This document shows, piece after piece, positions 33,511 to 45,322 of a DNA stretch of 64,000 nt. A program made the position numbers and the translations under genes. Each line of letters starts with the position of its first letter. The stretch's first letter is position 1. The notes under the pieces were generated by a model. The model was not told the DNA's origin, did not search any database, and saw only the letters and a program-made list of their open reading frames with translations. The stretch is from positions 6,324,001 to 6,388,000 of the forward strand of contig JAHRBC010000002.1 of the NCBI GenBank assembly GCA_022702545.1, read 5' to 3'. This stretch comes from Phycomyces nitens. Lineage: Eukaryota; Mucoromycota; Mucoromycetes; Mucorales; Phycomycetaceae.

Positions 33511-34380
33511 CTATTGATGGGTGTTGCTAATATGTCTGTTTAGACTAAACTTGGTGGTAAGCTTTTTGCGGCATAGATGGCAGGGAAACTTTACTCGATT
33601 ATTAGAGTGTGTTTCCATATGTCGATTATAGTTATATCTTGAACTGAACCTTTGAGAGCACACCAAACATGTATATTCCATAGGGTTCATTGGTTCCAAA
33701 TCTTCATTCAGGACAACTGGTAGTCCATTTGGATTGTAGTGCTTAATGATAAGCTCAGTAGGGCCAGAATTCACTTGTTCTGGAAGGGTTTCTGACCTTG
33801 CACCTTTATAAGCAACTGAATTGTCAGATGGCTAGCAGTCGGATATGTATTGTAAATATAATATTTACCTTCTTCATAATGATCTTGAGAATATGATGGG
33901 GAGCTATAATCAAGAGAATGTGGATATGGGGAATCTGGAAACAAAGAGATGACTAAAAGAATATGTTTTAGTACAATACAAGGCAAACATTAAGAAATAT
34001 TGTATATTAGCTTATTGCAAAAACCAATACCTGATAAATGATAGTTTAACTCTTCATCAGTAAGATAATACATTATTGTATCATCCTGACTGGGAACACT
34101 TGGACCTCTTTGAATACGAAATATCTCAAAATCTAGACAAAGAGTTTGTGAGCTGTCTCAAAACAAAATGATTTTTGTGTGTGAATTACCTGACATTGCC
34201 AGTCCATCATACTAAGTAGAGAAATGTTAATAAGGGCAGCAATTCAAGTGAAATGTATATATTTCTATAGTATTCTTCCACTTTTACAAATCCATAGATC
34301 TTGATTCGAATACATACCAAAAGATCCTGTACACCATTAAAGGGAGTAAGAGAAGAGACGTCAAATGAGTTAAACGACAT
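33511..34380 (-). CDS. C2H2 zinc-finger gene B2, five exons
   Basis: Exons in transcript order are 34318-34380, 34190-34211 (22-nt microexon), 34031-34132, 33869-33934 and 33511-33803. The start is MSFNSFDVSSLTPFNG. The fingers are CLVCSQRF...HMETH and CHLCRKKL...HISNTH with one extra C-terminal residue compared with B1. All splice sites are GT-AG. The locus is convergent with A3 and intact. Confidence 0.8.
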
Positions 34381-35254
34381 TGGAAAAGAGGCAAAGTGGT
34401 TATGAATAGTAGAACTTATGAACTGAAGAGGATAGAATGATTTGTATAATGATCATATTTTGTTGCCGTTTTATACTTGGCCCATTGGTAGTCCTCTTTC
34501 TCCTAAACCCAATGGACCATCAGGTATCTACACTTCTTCCCTTCCTGTTACACCAGGATTCCAGATTACAACGTTGAACTATTTTCGTATGTTGACTGAT
34601 GCATAATTGGCCAAAAAAAAATATGGCAATTTTCAACACCCGAAATCCCATAATGATCAACCTATTTAATGCCCTTAATTATACTTTTTGGACAAGGCGT
34701 TGTGTTTACTCTTTCAATATAATCGCAAAGATTATTATGATTTTATAAAGTGATTGGGTAGCCTAATACTATAATTTATTGTCCCTCTACAGTCTACACT
34801 TTAAAATAGCCAATTATATGATCTATTTATATAATTCTTTGGGGGATATTGTCCAATATATCATTTTATTCAACTTTTTCATAGCTGTTTATATAGAGAC
34901 TATTTCAATTATAAGACTAATTTGATGTTTTACTATTAAATACAATATTGAATGTATACATGTATAGCGAGAGTACACCTTTTTTCGGAAACTTTTTGCG
35001 CATCTACTGTGTAAAAGTTTCGCTCAACGTAAATACTGATTTGCAGATTGTTGGAAATAAGCTTTGCCAAAATGACAAGGTGGACAGATTTAGCTAATCA
35101 GAAACTACCGTCATAACTTGTATCTTTTATTGAATAAATAGCGTCAAACGGACCAAGGTTATATGGCCCCAATTATCTCACAAAGAATATGAAATCCTCT
35201 ATTTCTGTCTTTTTTATCTCAATGACACCCGAGCTTTCCTTCATGTCTTTTTTT
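34381..35254. promoter_or_regulatory. B2 promoter and upstream DNA
   Basis: TATA (ATTTTGTTGCCGTTTTATAC on the plus strand) near 34468, then the distal shared box at about 34650-34695. AT-rich with no gene up to the 3' end of D2. Confidence 0.5.
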
Positions 35255-35267
35255 TTAGGATAACTCT

Positions 35268-36521
35268 TTACTCCTGAAGAGAAGCGAAAATATAGGCGAT
35301 GATTTCAACGTCTTGCACCCATAAATTCCAATTGTTAAATGCAAGAGGAATATCCACAGATCGCATTTCTGTTTTAATATAACTACCAATATTATCAGGG
35401 TCCAATACTGTTGTAGAAAGATTAATGGTAGTACATACACACTGCAGGGAATATGACACAACAGAACAAAGACTAGAAGACGATGAAGTGGCATGGCGTC
35501 GTAAGAATGGAGTGAGTATTTCGATAGATACGTATAGCGTCTTGGTTGTATCATCTTGGGTGTGATCCAAGTCTTCGTTTAAGATGCTACTGCCTGATCC
35601 TTCCATTATCAAACGACTGTGGCCATTAATATCGTACCCAACCCCTACATAGTATTTGATCGGTGTAGTTTTTATCCTTGTATCTGGATCAATGGCCAAT
35701 CCGACATACTCTTTGGTAGGAATCTCGTACCCTTGGAATCCAAGAAACTGGCTCTGGTCACCATATGTTTGGAAAATTAGAGTAACACGGTCTATCCAAA
35801 ACGAACGTTCATATTTCGGTTGGTAAAAGACATTTCAATGACACTTTTACAAAAATCCGCTCACACATATTGGATAATATTTTGAAGAACCCCATCGTCA
35901 GTTGCAATATTATCTGGCTGGGTAAAAGTCCAGAGAAAATAGGGTAAGTTCACCAATTCCATTTCTAACGCTTGCTTTAGCGTATAGTATATGCTACCAT
36001 AATGTTTTTCAATGACACATTGGTTTTAACAATCAACTATTGGTTTTAAAGTTGTTTATGTCCAGGAGTCAAATGCGCGTTGTGTGTACTAATTACTGTT
36101 GATGTGGCAGACAAGATTGGAGTGTTTTCGATCGTAATTTTGGGTCGCTTGGTAACATGTAAGAATGAAGTTGCATTACGGGTGAAAGGTATCTTTTCTT
36201 TGTTTTTTTTATGGGAATGGTGGTAATATCACAATGTTGTTGTATTTTATAGGACAATATATGGTCTTTAATCCAATTAAACTCAAAATGATAAGACCAG
36301 CAAGAGGGACAGGCATAATTTTGAATTGCCTTTGGTGTGTTCATATCCGCAAGGATCTTTTCTCTTAGGCCATAATATTCTTTCGTAGGCCTGTAAAGCA
36401 ATGGGGTTTGATGAATGGTTGAGATGTGGTGTCGCAATCCAGATGGAAACCGAAAATCCTTTCTACATATGTGGCAAACATGTTTAATATAAATTGGACA
36501 CTCTCTATTTGATTCTGCCAT
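35268..36521 (-). pseudogene. Gene D2: single C2H2 finger plus unknown C-terminal domain
   Basis: It starts MAESNRECPIYIKHVCHICR. The finger is CHICRKDF...HHISTIH (C-X2-C-X12-H-X4-H), followed by a second possible zinc motif (YACPSCWSYHFEFNWIKDH). Downstream blocks in the right order include LPYFLWTFTQPDNIATDDG, GLAIDPDTRIKTTPIKYYVG and TTVLDPDNIGSYIKTEMRSV, ending at IFASLQE (35268). The blocks are in different frames: an A8 run near 36213 and the lost base in ATGTCTTTTACC (ATGCTTTTTTACC in D1 and D3) shift the frame. Introns are likely but could not be fixed. It is the most complete of the three D loci for the N-terminus. Function is unknown. Confidence 0.5.
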
Positions 36522-37021
36522 AAGAAATAAGGAAATTGATTGATCGCGTTGGCCCCAAGTTGACCCCAACGCGGTTTTCTGATTGGCTAAATCTTTAATT
36601 TGGTAGATTGAACCTTTTAATTAGCTGCGGCTTTGCAGTATATTACAGCCCTTGAGATTGCCATATTTCTTATCTTTTATTTCTTTTCCCTCAGTATCTA
36701 GTTTTTATTTTATTTATTTATTTTCAATTATTCTTTTCATTCTTATGGGTAGTCTATATACTCACAGGCGCCATGTCTTGACACATCTGCAAAATAAACA
36801 AAGAATAATTTTACCTGACCACCCATAGTCTACTATACAGACCAAAAAACTGGCAGGGAAGGAGCAAATATACCGCCAACCCTCACCAGAATGACCAGAT
36901 GGATGATCAAAGAATCAATAATATACATAAGAAAATAGCTTTATTATTATTTTTGCTATTTAAAAATAAATATATGATTACAGCAATTATTACTTTCAGT
37001 TATTTGACGGCTTATCTAGTA
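36522..37021. other. D2 upstream DNA and dispersed repeat
   Basis: Contains the minus-strand copy (about 36660-36800) of the TGTCAAGAC-TGGCGCC repeat and a poly-pyrimidine stretch upstream of D2. Otherwise no gene. Confidence 0.45.
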
Positions 37022-37153
37022 AATATACAATTGTTTTTTATTTATTCGTTTAAAGGTGAAGATAATGAAGGGCTATTCATATAAAAGTGGCAATAAAAGA
37101 ATGTGATTGATGATAACTTGAAGGTATGATACATGGGCATGATTGAAAATAGA

Positions 37154-37988
37154 CTATTTGTGCAATTTAATATGTCTATTTAGATTGTCTTTTCTGGTAA
37201 AGTATTTGTGGCATATATGGCAGTCAAATCTTGACCGGTCAACATAATGTGTCTCCATGTGTCTTTGATAGTTAAATCTGGTATCAGACTCTTCAGAACA
37301 TTTTGAGCACATGTGCTTCTTTGATTGATCTAGATCCGAACCATCTCTCATCACAGTTGGCCGTCCATTTGGGTTGTAGTGCTTAATAACAAGCGTGGGT
37401 TGATGTTGGACTTGTGCTGGAGGTGTTTGTGGATGTACATCTTTATAAGAAATTCAATCATTAGATGCCTAGCAACCAACACATAATACAAACATAATAT
37501 TTACCATATTCAGAGTAACCTTGAGAAGATCCTGGGGAACTATGATCCAGAGAGGGAAGATTTGGAGAATGAGGCAAAGTGCACACTAGAGAAATATTTG
37601 TTAGTGTAACCTGAATATTGGCTAGGATTTACGAGTCGCTTTGAGTGTTTTATGGGGAATTGTACCTGCTAAAACGTTATTCAACTGGTCATCAGTAAGA
37701 GGATATTCTGTGGGGATTCGATAGCTGGGATCACTTAGATATCTGAATGCCTTTTCCTGAAGGAGATCTAGAAAGATAGTTAGGATACTTGGTCGAATAA
37801 TTTGCGAGTATATAAATTACCATCTAAAGCCTAATAACAAGTTTGACCAAAACGATGACGAAACGTCCAAGGGGTTAGCTATATGTACTTGTTTCACATA
37901 TAATCCAGATACTTGGGTCAACACTTGCCAATTTATCTGTATCACGCTGTGGATCAAGCAGGGAAACGTCAAACAAATCAATATCCAT
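37154..37988 (-). CDS. C2H2 zinc-finger gene A4, inverted twin of A3
   Basis: Exons in transcript order are 37889-37988, 37666-37767, 37505-37585 and 37154-37440. The predicted protein appears identical to A3 (ESDTRF in finger 1). All splice sites are kept. A3 and A4 point toward each other across B2 and D2. The near-identity suggests a recent duplication or ongoing gene conversion. Confidence 0.8.
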
Positions 37989-39313
37989 TGTAAGAGAAGG
38001 AGGAAAGTGGTGGGAAGTAAAAGGTAGAGGAATTGAGAAGAAAGAATGATGGAAAAATTGGTCTCAGCCTCTTGATTTTATACTTAGGTCCATGGTATAC
38101 CTTGAGAAACGTAGAAGACCAGTATTCAAAGAGGTATGCCAGGCCAAAGGGTTATGTCTTCCTACTGATTCTTTGTGTACCCTGTCACATTGCTGATTGG
38201 CTTAAAAAACAAACTAAAAAAAAGACGGCCATTTTTAAGAGTCCGTCAGTTTGATCAATCCATCAACCTATTCAACTTCTTTAATTGTACTTCTTGGATC
38301 AAACGGTGTCTGCTGTTTTCAATATAATCGCAGAAATTATTATATTTTATGAAATTGATCAAACAACTTAATGTTGTAATATATTGCTACTCTTCAGTCT
38401 ACATTGTAAAATAGGCAATTATATTGTTTATTCATATAATTCTTTGGAGACTTTATACTAGTTCATTCAACATTTTTATAGCTGTTTATACAAAGATTAT
38501 GTCAATTAAAAAACTCATTGCATAGTTTATTATTCAATAATATATGATCTGTATACAATTATAACAAGAGTGCTATACTTTTAAAATTATCAATTCAGTA
38601 TCGAGTAGACATCTTGGCTATATGGTTAAAGAAATGGTTTATTTATTGAATATTAAAAAGACCTGGGGATTCTATTAAGCTATATTGATAATTACTCAAA
38701 ATTATTTTATAATGTTGTAGTGGTTAAAGAAGTATATGGTCTGTGCACAACCAGTTTATAAAGTATTTTAAAAAAAGGTATTCAAACCCTTTTTTTTTCT
38801 TGTTAAGAATTCAAAGCACAAAGTTTTTGGTAGATCTGAGGCACACGTTTTGTACAGAATATGAATCTATTTAAAACTCTCTAAAATCCAGTAGTATTTT
38901 TCCCTTCCTCCTCTTTCTATTTCAATAAAGCCCAATAAAGAATAATCAGACCATTTCCTTTTATGCTTTAATATTTCAAGCCTTGTTTTACGTCACTCGC
39001 TCACGTATGATGCTTTTGTTCTAGATATCTGTGAGGATATCCAAAAAGCCTCTTATAATATAAGACCAACTTATTGTCATCAACAAAGATATTTTTTTTA
39101 TTAATACACTTGATAAAAATCACCATGGAATTATACAACCAGTTGCTTTATTGACTTTTATTTATTCATGGCTTAGAAGAATATATTCAGTGACATAAAC
39201 AAGGCTTGGAACTTTAAAAACATAAAAAAATGTGTGAGCACAATATTCTTTATTAGGGATTTTGTGTAAAGAGGAGAAATGCATTACTGAATCCATGCGA
39301 ATTATTACTAAAT

Positions 39314-39704
39314 TGTAATGTTGGACTGTTTGCGGATCTTTGGTATACTGTGCGGTATGAACTGGAGGTCTTTTACGAGAAAAGGAAGTTATACGCACGG
39401 GATTGGATTGGGGTTGGGGAAGAGGCACGACACGAACAATACAACGACGTTGTAGAAAGATGTAGACTTGATATTCTCTTAGCGATTCAGACAATTCAAA
39501 GTGACCAGAGCGACCTATGTCCTCTGCGACAAATATAGACTTAACGGAAAAAGAACGTGTTTTATTCAATAAGCTGTTACAAGCCTAATATCTACAAGGT
39601 CTCTAAGGTAGTACTATCCACTGATAACGTCGCCATTGTGCTCCTAGTATCTCGTCCTCACACCAGACCGAACTGTCTGTTGCTCCGACCCGGACAACAT
39701 CACA
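39314..39704. mobile_element. Solo LTR, second copy in the right arm
   Basis: Mirror image of 29805-30195, with flanking AAAT (the reverse of ATTT) at 39310-39313 and 39705-39708. It was carried along by the duplication rather than inserted independently. Confidence 0.75.
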
Positions 39705-39794
39705 AAATGAATATTCTGTATAAGATTTGTACTGTGTATGGCAGAGGAGGAAAGACATTTCCTAGTAAATAAGACGTTGTAACGTAGAATTAGC

Positions 39795-40364
39795 GATTAC
39801 CTTTATCTATCAAGGTTACCCCCCTCTCATTCATTACATTTCAGCAATATTTCTTTGAACATTATTAGTTGATAAGAAGTGGTGCACTTTTTTAACATTG
39901 TCAGAGCTTGAAATAACCCAATAAGAACTATAGGAGACTGTATAACAATTTATTTTGCATCAAGGCATACTGCATTAAATGATGTATATAGAAATCTTAA
40001 AGGCAGCTTGTTTGCAAGTGAATGCAACTATTAGGTAACATGAAAAGTATACTTTAAGTTTCACACTACACTTTTATTGACCCATCAAAAAGATCCTTTT
40101 TCTGTACGAGACAAAAGCTTATTGATTTCTCCAGAGAAAATCTTGTGTTCTACAGTCACTACTGAGGTATATGGTTTGTTAGTATCTTTTTAAGGGAAAT
40201 AAGAATACTGTGAGAGTGTTATTTATTGAAGAAAGAATATTATGATTGCTTATATAATATTATTCAAATTCCCTTGTAATTAAAGTCCCCGTCGTGTAAT
40301 GGTTGGTTATCACTGTAGCAGTGTGAAGTGTACGTGTACCTGGTGTGTAACTGTTCCTGAGAGG
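39795..40364. other. Unassigned DNA between the inverted repeat and the Helitron relic
   Basis: No gene. It may include the 3' non-coding part of the Helitron; no CTRR end with a hairpin could be placed with confidence. Confidence 0.35.
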
Positions 40365-41648
40365 TTAACTTTCCAGGGTCATTAGCGAGCAGTAGCCGGA
40401 GATCCGTTGTGGAGTCTGTATTTCACTCAACTGTGGTGTGTATACCACAGTGCGATCTCTGCAATGCCCAGTTACTCGGACAAAAGATTTTGAAATCGCA
40501 CCTTCAGTATTCAAGCTTGTAAGTATATGCTGGTTTGTTTGCTGAACATATACATTTGTGTTAAACAGATATATTGGCTTTTGGTTACTGCTGTCAAATA
40601 AATTGCTTTCTTGAGCTACAAGGCTTAAAGGTAATGTTCTTTTGCCAGTGGTAATCTTTATTGTATCTTCAAGGGTTATTGAAGCCACTCGACTTTGGAG
40701 AATCTGAATATCGTCTTCAGTCATTAACCCAATTTCCATGTTGTTTAAGGCTACTGCAAATGGGACATCGTCTCTTTGTCGCATTATCTCTGTTAATTTA
40801 TGGACTTTAAACAAATCCCAAATATTGTACCCTAATAAGGATACAAATGGATTTGCATCTCTTGCATGGCTGGTGCTGTAAAGTGGTGTGTTCCCAACTG
40901 GCGGAAGTTGTAGAAAACCACCAAAGACAATAACTGTCTTTCCACCAAAAGGGACAGATCGGTCAAACATGTCTCGTAGTCGTCGATCTACCCACCCAAA
41001 AATAGTTTCTCCTACCATACTTATCTCATTAATAATTATTACTTTTAGATCGACAAGTGTAACACTCATTGAATGAGAAACGTCTGATGAGAGTTGAAAG
41101 AGTCTACCCCTTCCACGCTGTGTTACATGGAGCTGAAATGCATTGTGTAATTTTTGGCCTGATATATTGAAAGCAGCCTTTCCCGTTGAGTCAGATAGCA
41201 GAACCGACGGTGTATTCATATCTCTTTCCCTCGTTCTGTCCAACTCGTATACAAGACTTTGATAAATTGCTTTTATCAATAAGCTTTTTCCTGTACCGGC
41301 TCCTCCAGTTACGAAGTGATAGAACGGTCCATGATTTTGTGTTGATTTAATGGGATTGGATTGATGAATATGTGCAGGGTCAAAATTGTTACGAATATGA
41401 TTGCCGATGTGGTGCAGATACTGTCTCTGTTGCAAGTTTAGCATTGACAGAAGATTTTGATACTCGGAGTTGCTTAGCCATTTTGGAATATTGACTTTCT
41501 CAAGATATGACAATCGATTATTCTGTGTAGAGCCATTTACATTTAGCTCTTCCGTTAAATCTGTTGTTCGATGGTATTCTCCTTCTTTATTATCATCAAT
41601 ATCTAGAGTGTAACGTCTGAAATAATTTTCTGCAAAAGGTGGAGCCAA
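40365..41648 (-). pseudogene. Helitron PIF1-like helicase domain, C-terminally truncated
   Basis: 5'-3' DNA helicase of the PIF1/RecD2 group. Walker A is VTGGAGTGKSLLIKAIY, motif II is IINEISMVG in place of the usual DEISM, and the GRD-like motif is VIVFGGFLQLPPVG. The KAAFNISGQKLHNAF motif is also present. The protein ends (GYCSLMTLES) before the C-terminal motifs V and VI (TINKSQGQT-type) that intact helicases carry. It is separated from the middle region by an A-run frameshift near 41765. Confidence 0.82.
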
Positions 41649-41745
41649 AGTGTCTGCATTTTCTACGGGTTAATCTTCTCTTTTTGTATCCATATTACTG
41701 CGCTCAAGCGAAAGCATCTCAAAATATCCATCTAATACATCATCA

Positions 41746-43523
41746 TCAACCTGAGAGAACTCCTTTTTTTTTTGCTAACATGTTAGTCTCAGAATTCTCC
41801 AAAAACTTTTCCTCGTAATTAATGCTTAATAGCTCTTCTTCTTTATTTCTCCAAATTTTGTATAGCATCAATAAGCAGCGAAAATATTCGTCAGTATCTT
41901 GGTCGATATTAAATCTGTAGTATCGGATGACACATGGTTTGGTTTGTTTTCTAATGAACCCTTGGTTCTGCAAAAGACAATACACTTGGCCTGGCTCACC
42001 ATAATGTGTATTTTTGTCATTATTTTCTTGCATATTATCAACTTGATCTTCTGGGGAGTCATAATAGATATCATCATTAATATCACCTTGATTGAAATCA
42101 GTGGCTGTGCTATTTCTTGATGGTCGCTTTTCTGAAAACTCAAAATAAGCAGCAAGCTCTGCCAAGGTTATAGTTTCCAATTCTTGAGGTCTACAGATGT
42201 AATGGTCAACTAACCCTGCCTCAAAGCAGTTGGTAGAGTCCGGATCCATTTCTAGAAGTTCAGATTGATTCTTTAGTATATGAAGTCGGTTTTCTGGTCT
42301 GTTTGTTGGTATGAATATTGTTGCTGTGCTTGCTTCTGACATTCGAACTCATAGTAAGTTATATGCTGCTTCTTGAGCGGATATCTCACTAGCATTGTAA
42401 AAGGTTGCAGCAAGTGACCTCATCATATTAAAATGTGTCGAGCTACTGTCATCTCTGTGCTTATTGTAAATTTCTTCAAGTGTCTTACTCAAACCTCTAT
42501 CAGCCTTGTTTATATAGTCAACTACATATGCACAGCATGCATATGGATTGAGAATAAACTGAATATCCATATTTGACCTGAACATGCTGAATATTTTTGG
42601 GTTATAGTTATTGATCATAACTTCATTTGGCTGTCGTTGTATCATGATTTTGTTCATTTTCAGGGTATTGCCGATAGACAATATATATTCATCAATAGAT
42701 GTTATATTGACAGCTATCAGGAAATCGATAAAACTTATGGTTGATGTTTGAAGATCCTCGTAGTGTTCTTGAATATATGCTTTAATCCAAGTAATATTCT
42801 GCTTTAACTTAGTAATGGTATTCTCAGATAGAGCATCATTTTCATTTAGCAGGAGTAATATTCGGGTTCTGTCCATAGGGTAAAACGGAATGTTAAATCG
42901 ACAGATTGTAACATTGTTACGTTTTCTTTGGCAGGTAGATGTGCGCATATGACATTGTCTTCTTAATAGCTCTTTCCAAGTATCCTCATCGCAGTGATCT
43001 TCCTGCTGGTCGTGTACAGTCCCACTCCATTGCCTTTTGCATGTAATCATACTATTGAAATGGTTATACGCAGTATTACCATTTGGTACAACGATTGTCA
43101 GGATTACCAAATCCAATATTTCATTTTACTCACAATATATATTTTAGTTGACTTTTAACTTTCCTCTTTTCTTCACCCTTCTTAACTTTCATACGTATTC
43201 TCATCAAATCTTTCATAACCAACGATCTCTATTTCGGTAGGAAATCCATAGTATTTTATCTTTATGTTTGTCTAACTGTTTCTTCAATTGGTTTTTATTT
43301 TTATAATAAACAAAGAGTTACGTATCAAAAGTATCTTGCACATATAATTGGGTCTTTTTTGAATTAGCTTGGCTTTTTCTGCATACGCTAATTGTTCTAC
43401 CCGTTCTTCTGTGATATAAATTCCATCAGTTACAAGTTTTAAGATACAGAGTAACTCTGGCCAACATGCTTCGGCTGCAGATAGAGTTACAAAGATTGTC
43501 CGAATACCAGATTGCCTAACCAT
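41746..43523 (-). pseudogene. Helitron Rep-like middle region
   Basis: 43523-43284 carries the WPELL motif. 43116-42349 and 42342-41746 are one frame separated by TGA at 42346-42348, with the Helitron signatures DIQFILNPYACCAYVVDYIN and IFIPTNRPENRLHILK. Between 43283 and 43117 the sequence no longer resembles the family, so the two-His HUH motif and catalytic Tyr region are missing or too decayed to see. Confidence 0.7.
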
Positions 43524-43525
43524 TG

Positions 43526-45102
43526 CTAAGAGATTTTTTTTTCATTTTCCCAATATTCTGGAGTAGAACGGATATCACTGAAGGTCTTATAGGCTTGGTC
43601 TTTGCTTAGTAGTCTTTCAACACTGCTGTTACTCAAGAAATCGGATACATTGTAAAGTACGTTGTTGGAGATCTCGGTTTTCTTTCGAAGAACTGTATTA
43701 AGGTTGCTATATATTCTCATTATTTGGTTCTTTCTGTCCATATACAGAATATACTCTACTCTTTGAGCTGCTCTCCGATCGAACCTCCTTGCAATTGATT
43801 TTGTCATGCAAGAGTAAGATATTTTATCAGAAGATAACCGCTTGCCACAGAAAATTCGAGGGAATGCCAGAAAGTCGCTATCTTTGTGAGTTGTAATGGA
43901 TAGAGGCATCCTCTCATCTCCTGGTGAAAATCTGAGGGCTTCGTGATCTGAAACTATAACAGTTTCTTGCTCGCCAGAGTTTATAGATTCGTCCTCGGCA
44001 TTACTTTCTTCATTTTCCTCAGAGTGTTCAATAGTATTTGTCCTCTTCTACGATTCTAGTATCATTGCTGGCAGATTCTTGTATCCAATTTTCACTCGAG
44101 ATATTATACTCTTGGTAGAGTGAGGTTGACTGTAGGAATATCGCTGCTCTCCAAACTTTAGCGGGACTTATATTGCCTCTAATATAGTCTTTCACATAAC
44201 GTATTCTACGAGCTAAGCTCAAGTGAATTGTGCTTGAGTCGTCAAGATTACGAGGAAGTAAAGAGACTGTTGTATCGACATCAACAGGTACATTGACAAT
44301 ACCGCCTTTGCTTCTATACTGCCCAGTTAGTCCTTTGTGTGTCTATATAGACTGGAAAACGTGTCGAGGTGCAATAAGTCGTTCTTCTAATCTTGTCAGG
44401 TCGTCTAGACAAACGACATGGTCAGAAAAGTGGAGGCCATTAGAGAGGGCAAGAGTTGAAAGTGTTTTTCTTTCTAAGTGATGTTTTACAGGTAGGACAT
44501 AGTGGAATCTTGTCTGAAATTTCCTCATCGACAAAAGTGCTTGGCATCTTATGATTGTCAATTGTCCAAAAGGTTTTCGCAACGATATCTTCTGAACAGC
44601 CCCAATTACCCGTAAGAGTGATTCTTTTTACTGAAGATATATCTTTTTGAAAGAAAAGGCCTCCACAACATCCGCATACATATGTAGGACCCTCTCTGAT
44701 TGTTGATTCATACTTTCTTTGTATGTTACTCCAATTAGTTGTGCCAATGTCATTCAGTCTACGTCTTCTTAATACTTGTTCATTCTCTTCAGCAGCTCTA
44801 CGTTGTCTACTACACCTATACTCGCGCATATACTCTGCTTGATGTCTCTGGGTCACTACTTCTGTTTCCATTACTTCTGCCTCTACTACATCTTTCTCTG
44901 CTACATCTGCCTCAACTGCCTCTGTTTCAACCATTTATTGGCGTCCTAGTCTATACTCTCGCATGTGCTCTGCTTGAGGGATCGGATTCATTTGTTCTGT
45001 TACTTTTATTTGCATTGCTTGTCGACGATTACGTTGATGTTCTCTCATGTATTGCCGTCTTCTTTCAGCCCTTTCTTCAAGGGTATGCGTAAATCTAGGC
45101 AT
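43526..45102 (-). pseudogene. Helitron N-terminal region (Cys cluster, DUF6570-like, Helitron_like_N)
   Basis: Pieces in transcript order: 45102-44938 (RRRQYMREHQRNRRQ, then a TAA), 44934-44440 (Cys-rich), 44582-44343 and 44222-44028 (one frame across a TAG), and 43909-43526. A single-base shift in AGAAAGAAAAAC joins the second and third pieces. The family assignment rests on order and motif resemblance; the catalytic part is not here. Confidence 0.65.
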
Positions 45103-45150
45103 TTTATATTTATAATATATATAAGAGTAAAAGTAAGAGTAAAAGTGGGA

Positions 45151-45162
45151 AGGAAATACAAT
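45151..45162. repeat. LINE-2 target-site duplication, 3' side
   Basis: AGGAAATACAAT, repeated exactly at 50462-50473 on the other side of LINE-2. Confidence 0.85.
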
Positions 45163-45322
45163 ATTTTTTTTTAGTATTATATTGATCTGCCGTCACGCAA
45201 GGCGTGCGGCTTCTAGATTGCCATTAATTGGACTTGGAGGAAAGGAATAAGATAAAAGGACAATATAGGTGATAAACAAGTAAGGAAAATAAGTAAAAGA
45301 AAAGAAAGAAAAATAAAACTCC

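Larger units (their letters stand above)
37022..39794 (-). repeat. Right arm of the 2.77-kb inverted repeat
   Basis: Reverse complement of 29715-32483 with only a few visible differences. It contains gene A4, its promoter (distal box 38268-38310) and the second LTR copy. Confidence 0.9.
40365..45102 (-). mobile_element. Decayed Helitron (RepHel) coding region
   Basis: Rolling-circle transposon protein in pieces, in the normal order. The start MPRFTHTLEERAERRRQYMR at 45102 lies in an arginine-rich N-terminus. A Cys cluster (CGCCGGLFF, CPTCKTSLR) is followed by a DUF6570-like part (LALSNGLHFSDHVVCL, GGIVNVPVDVDTTVSLLP). Then come the Helitron_like_N region (FLAFPRIFCGKR, TIFVTLSAAEACWPELL), a CHMRTSTCQR/CRFNIPF motif with the conserved FILNPYACCAYVVDYINKAD and EISAQEAAYNLL, and a PIF1-like helicase. 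Breaks include TAG 44340-44342, TGA 42346-42348 and frameshifts at A-runs near 44465, 43540 and 41765. The HUH-endonuclease motif expected around 43120-43280 was not found. Confidence 0.8.
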
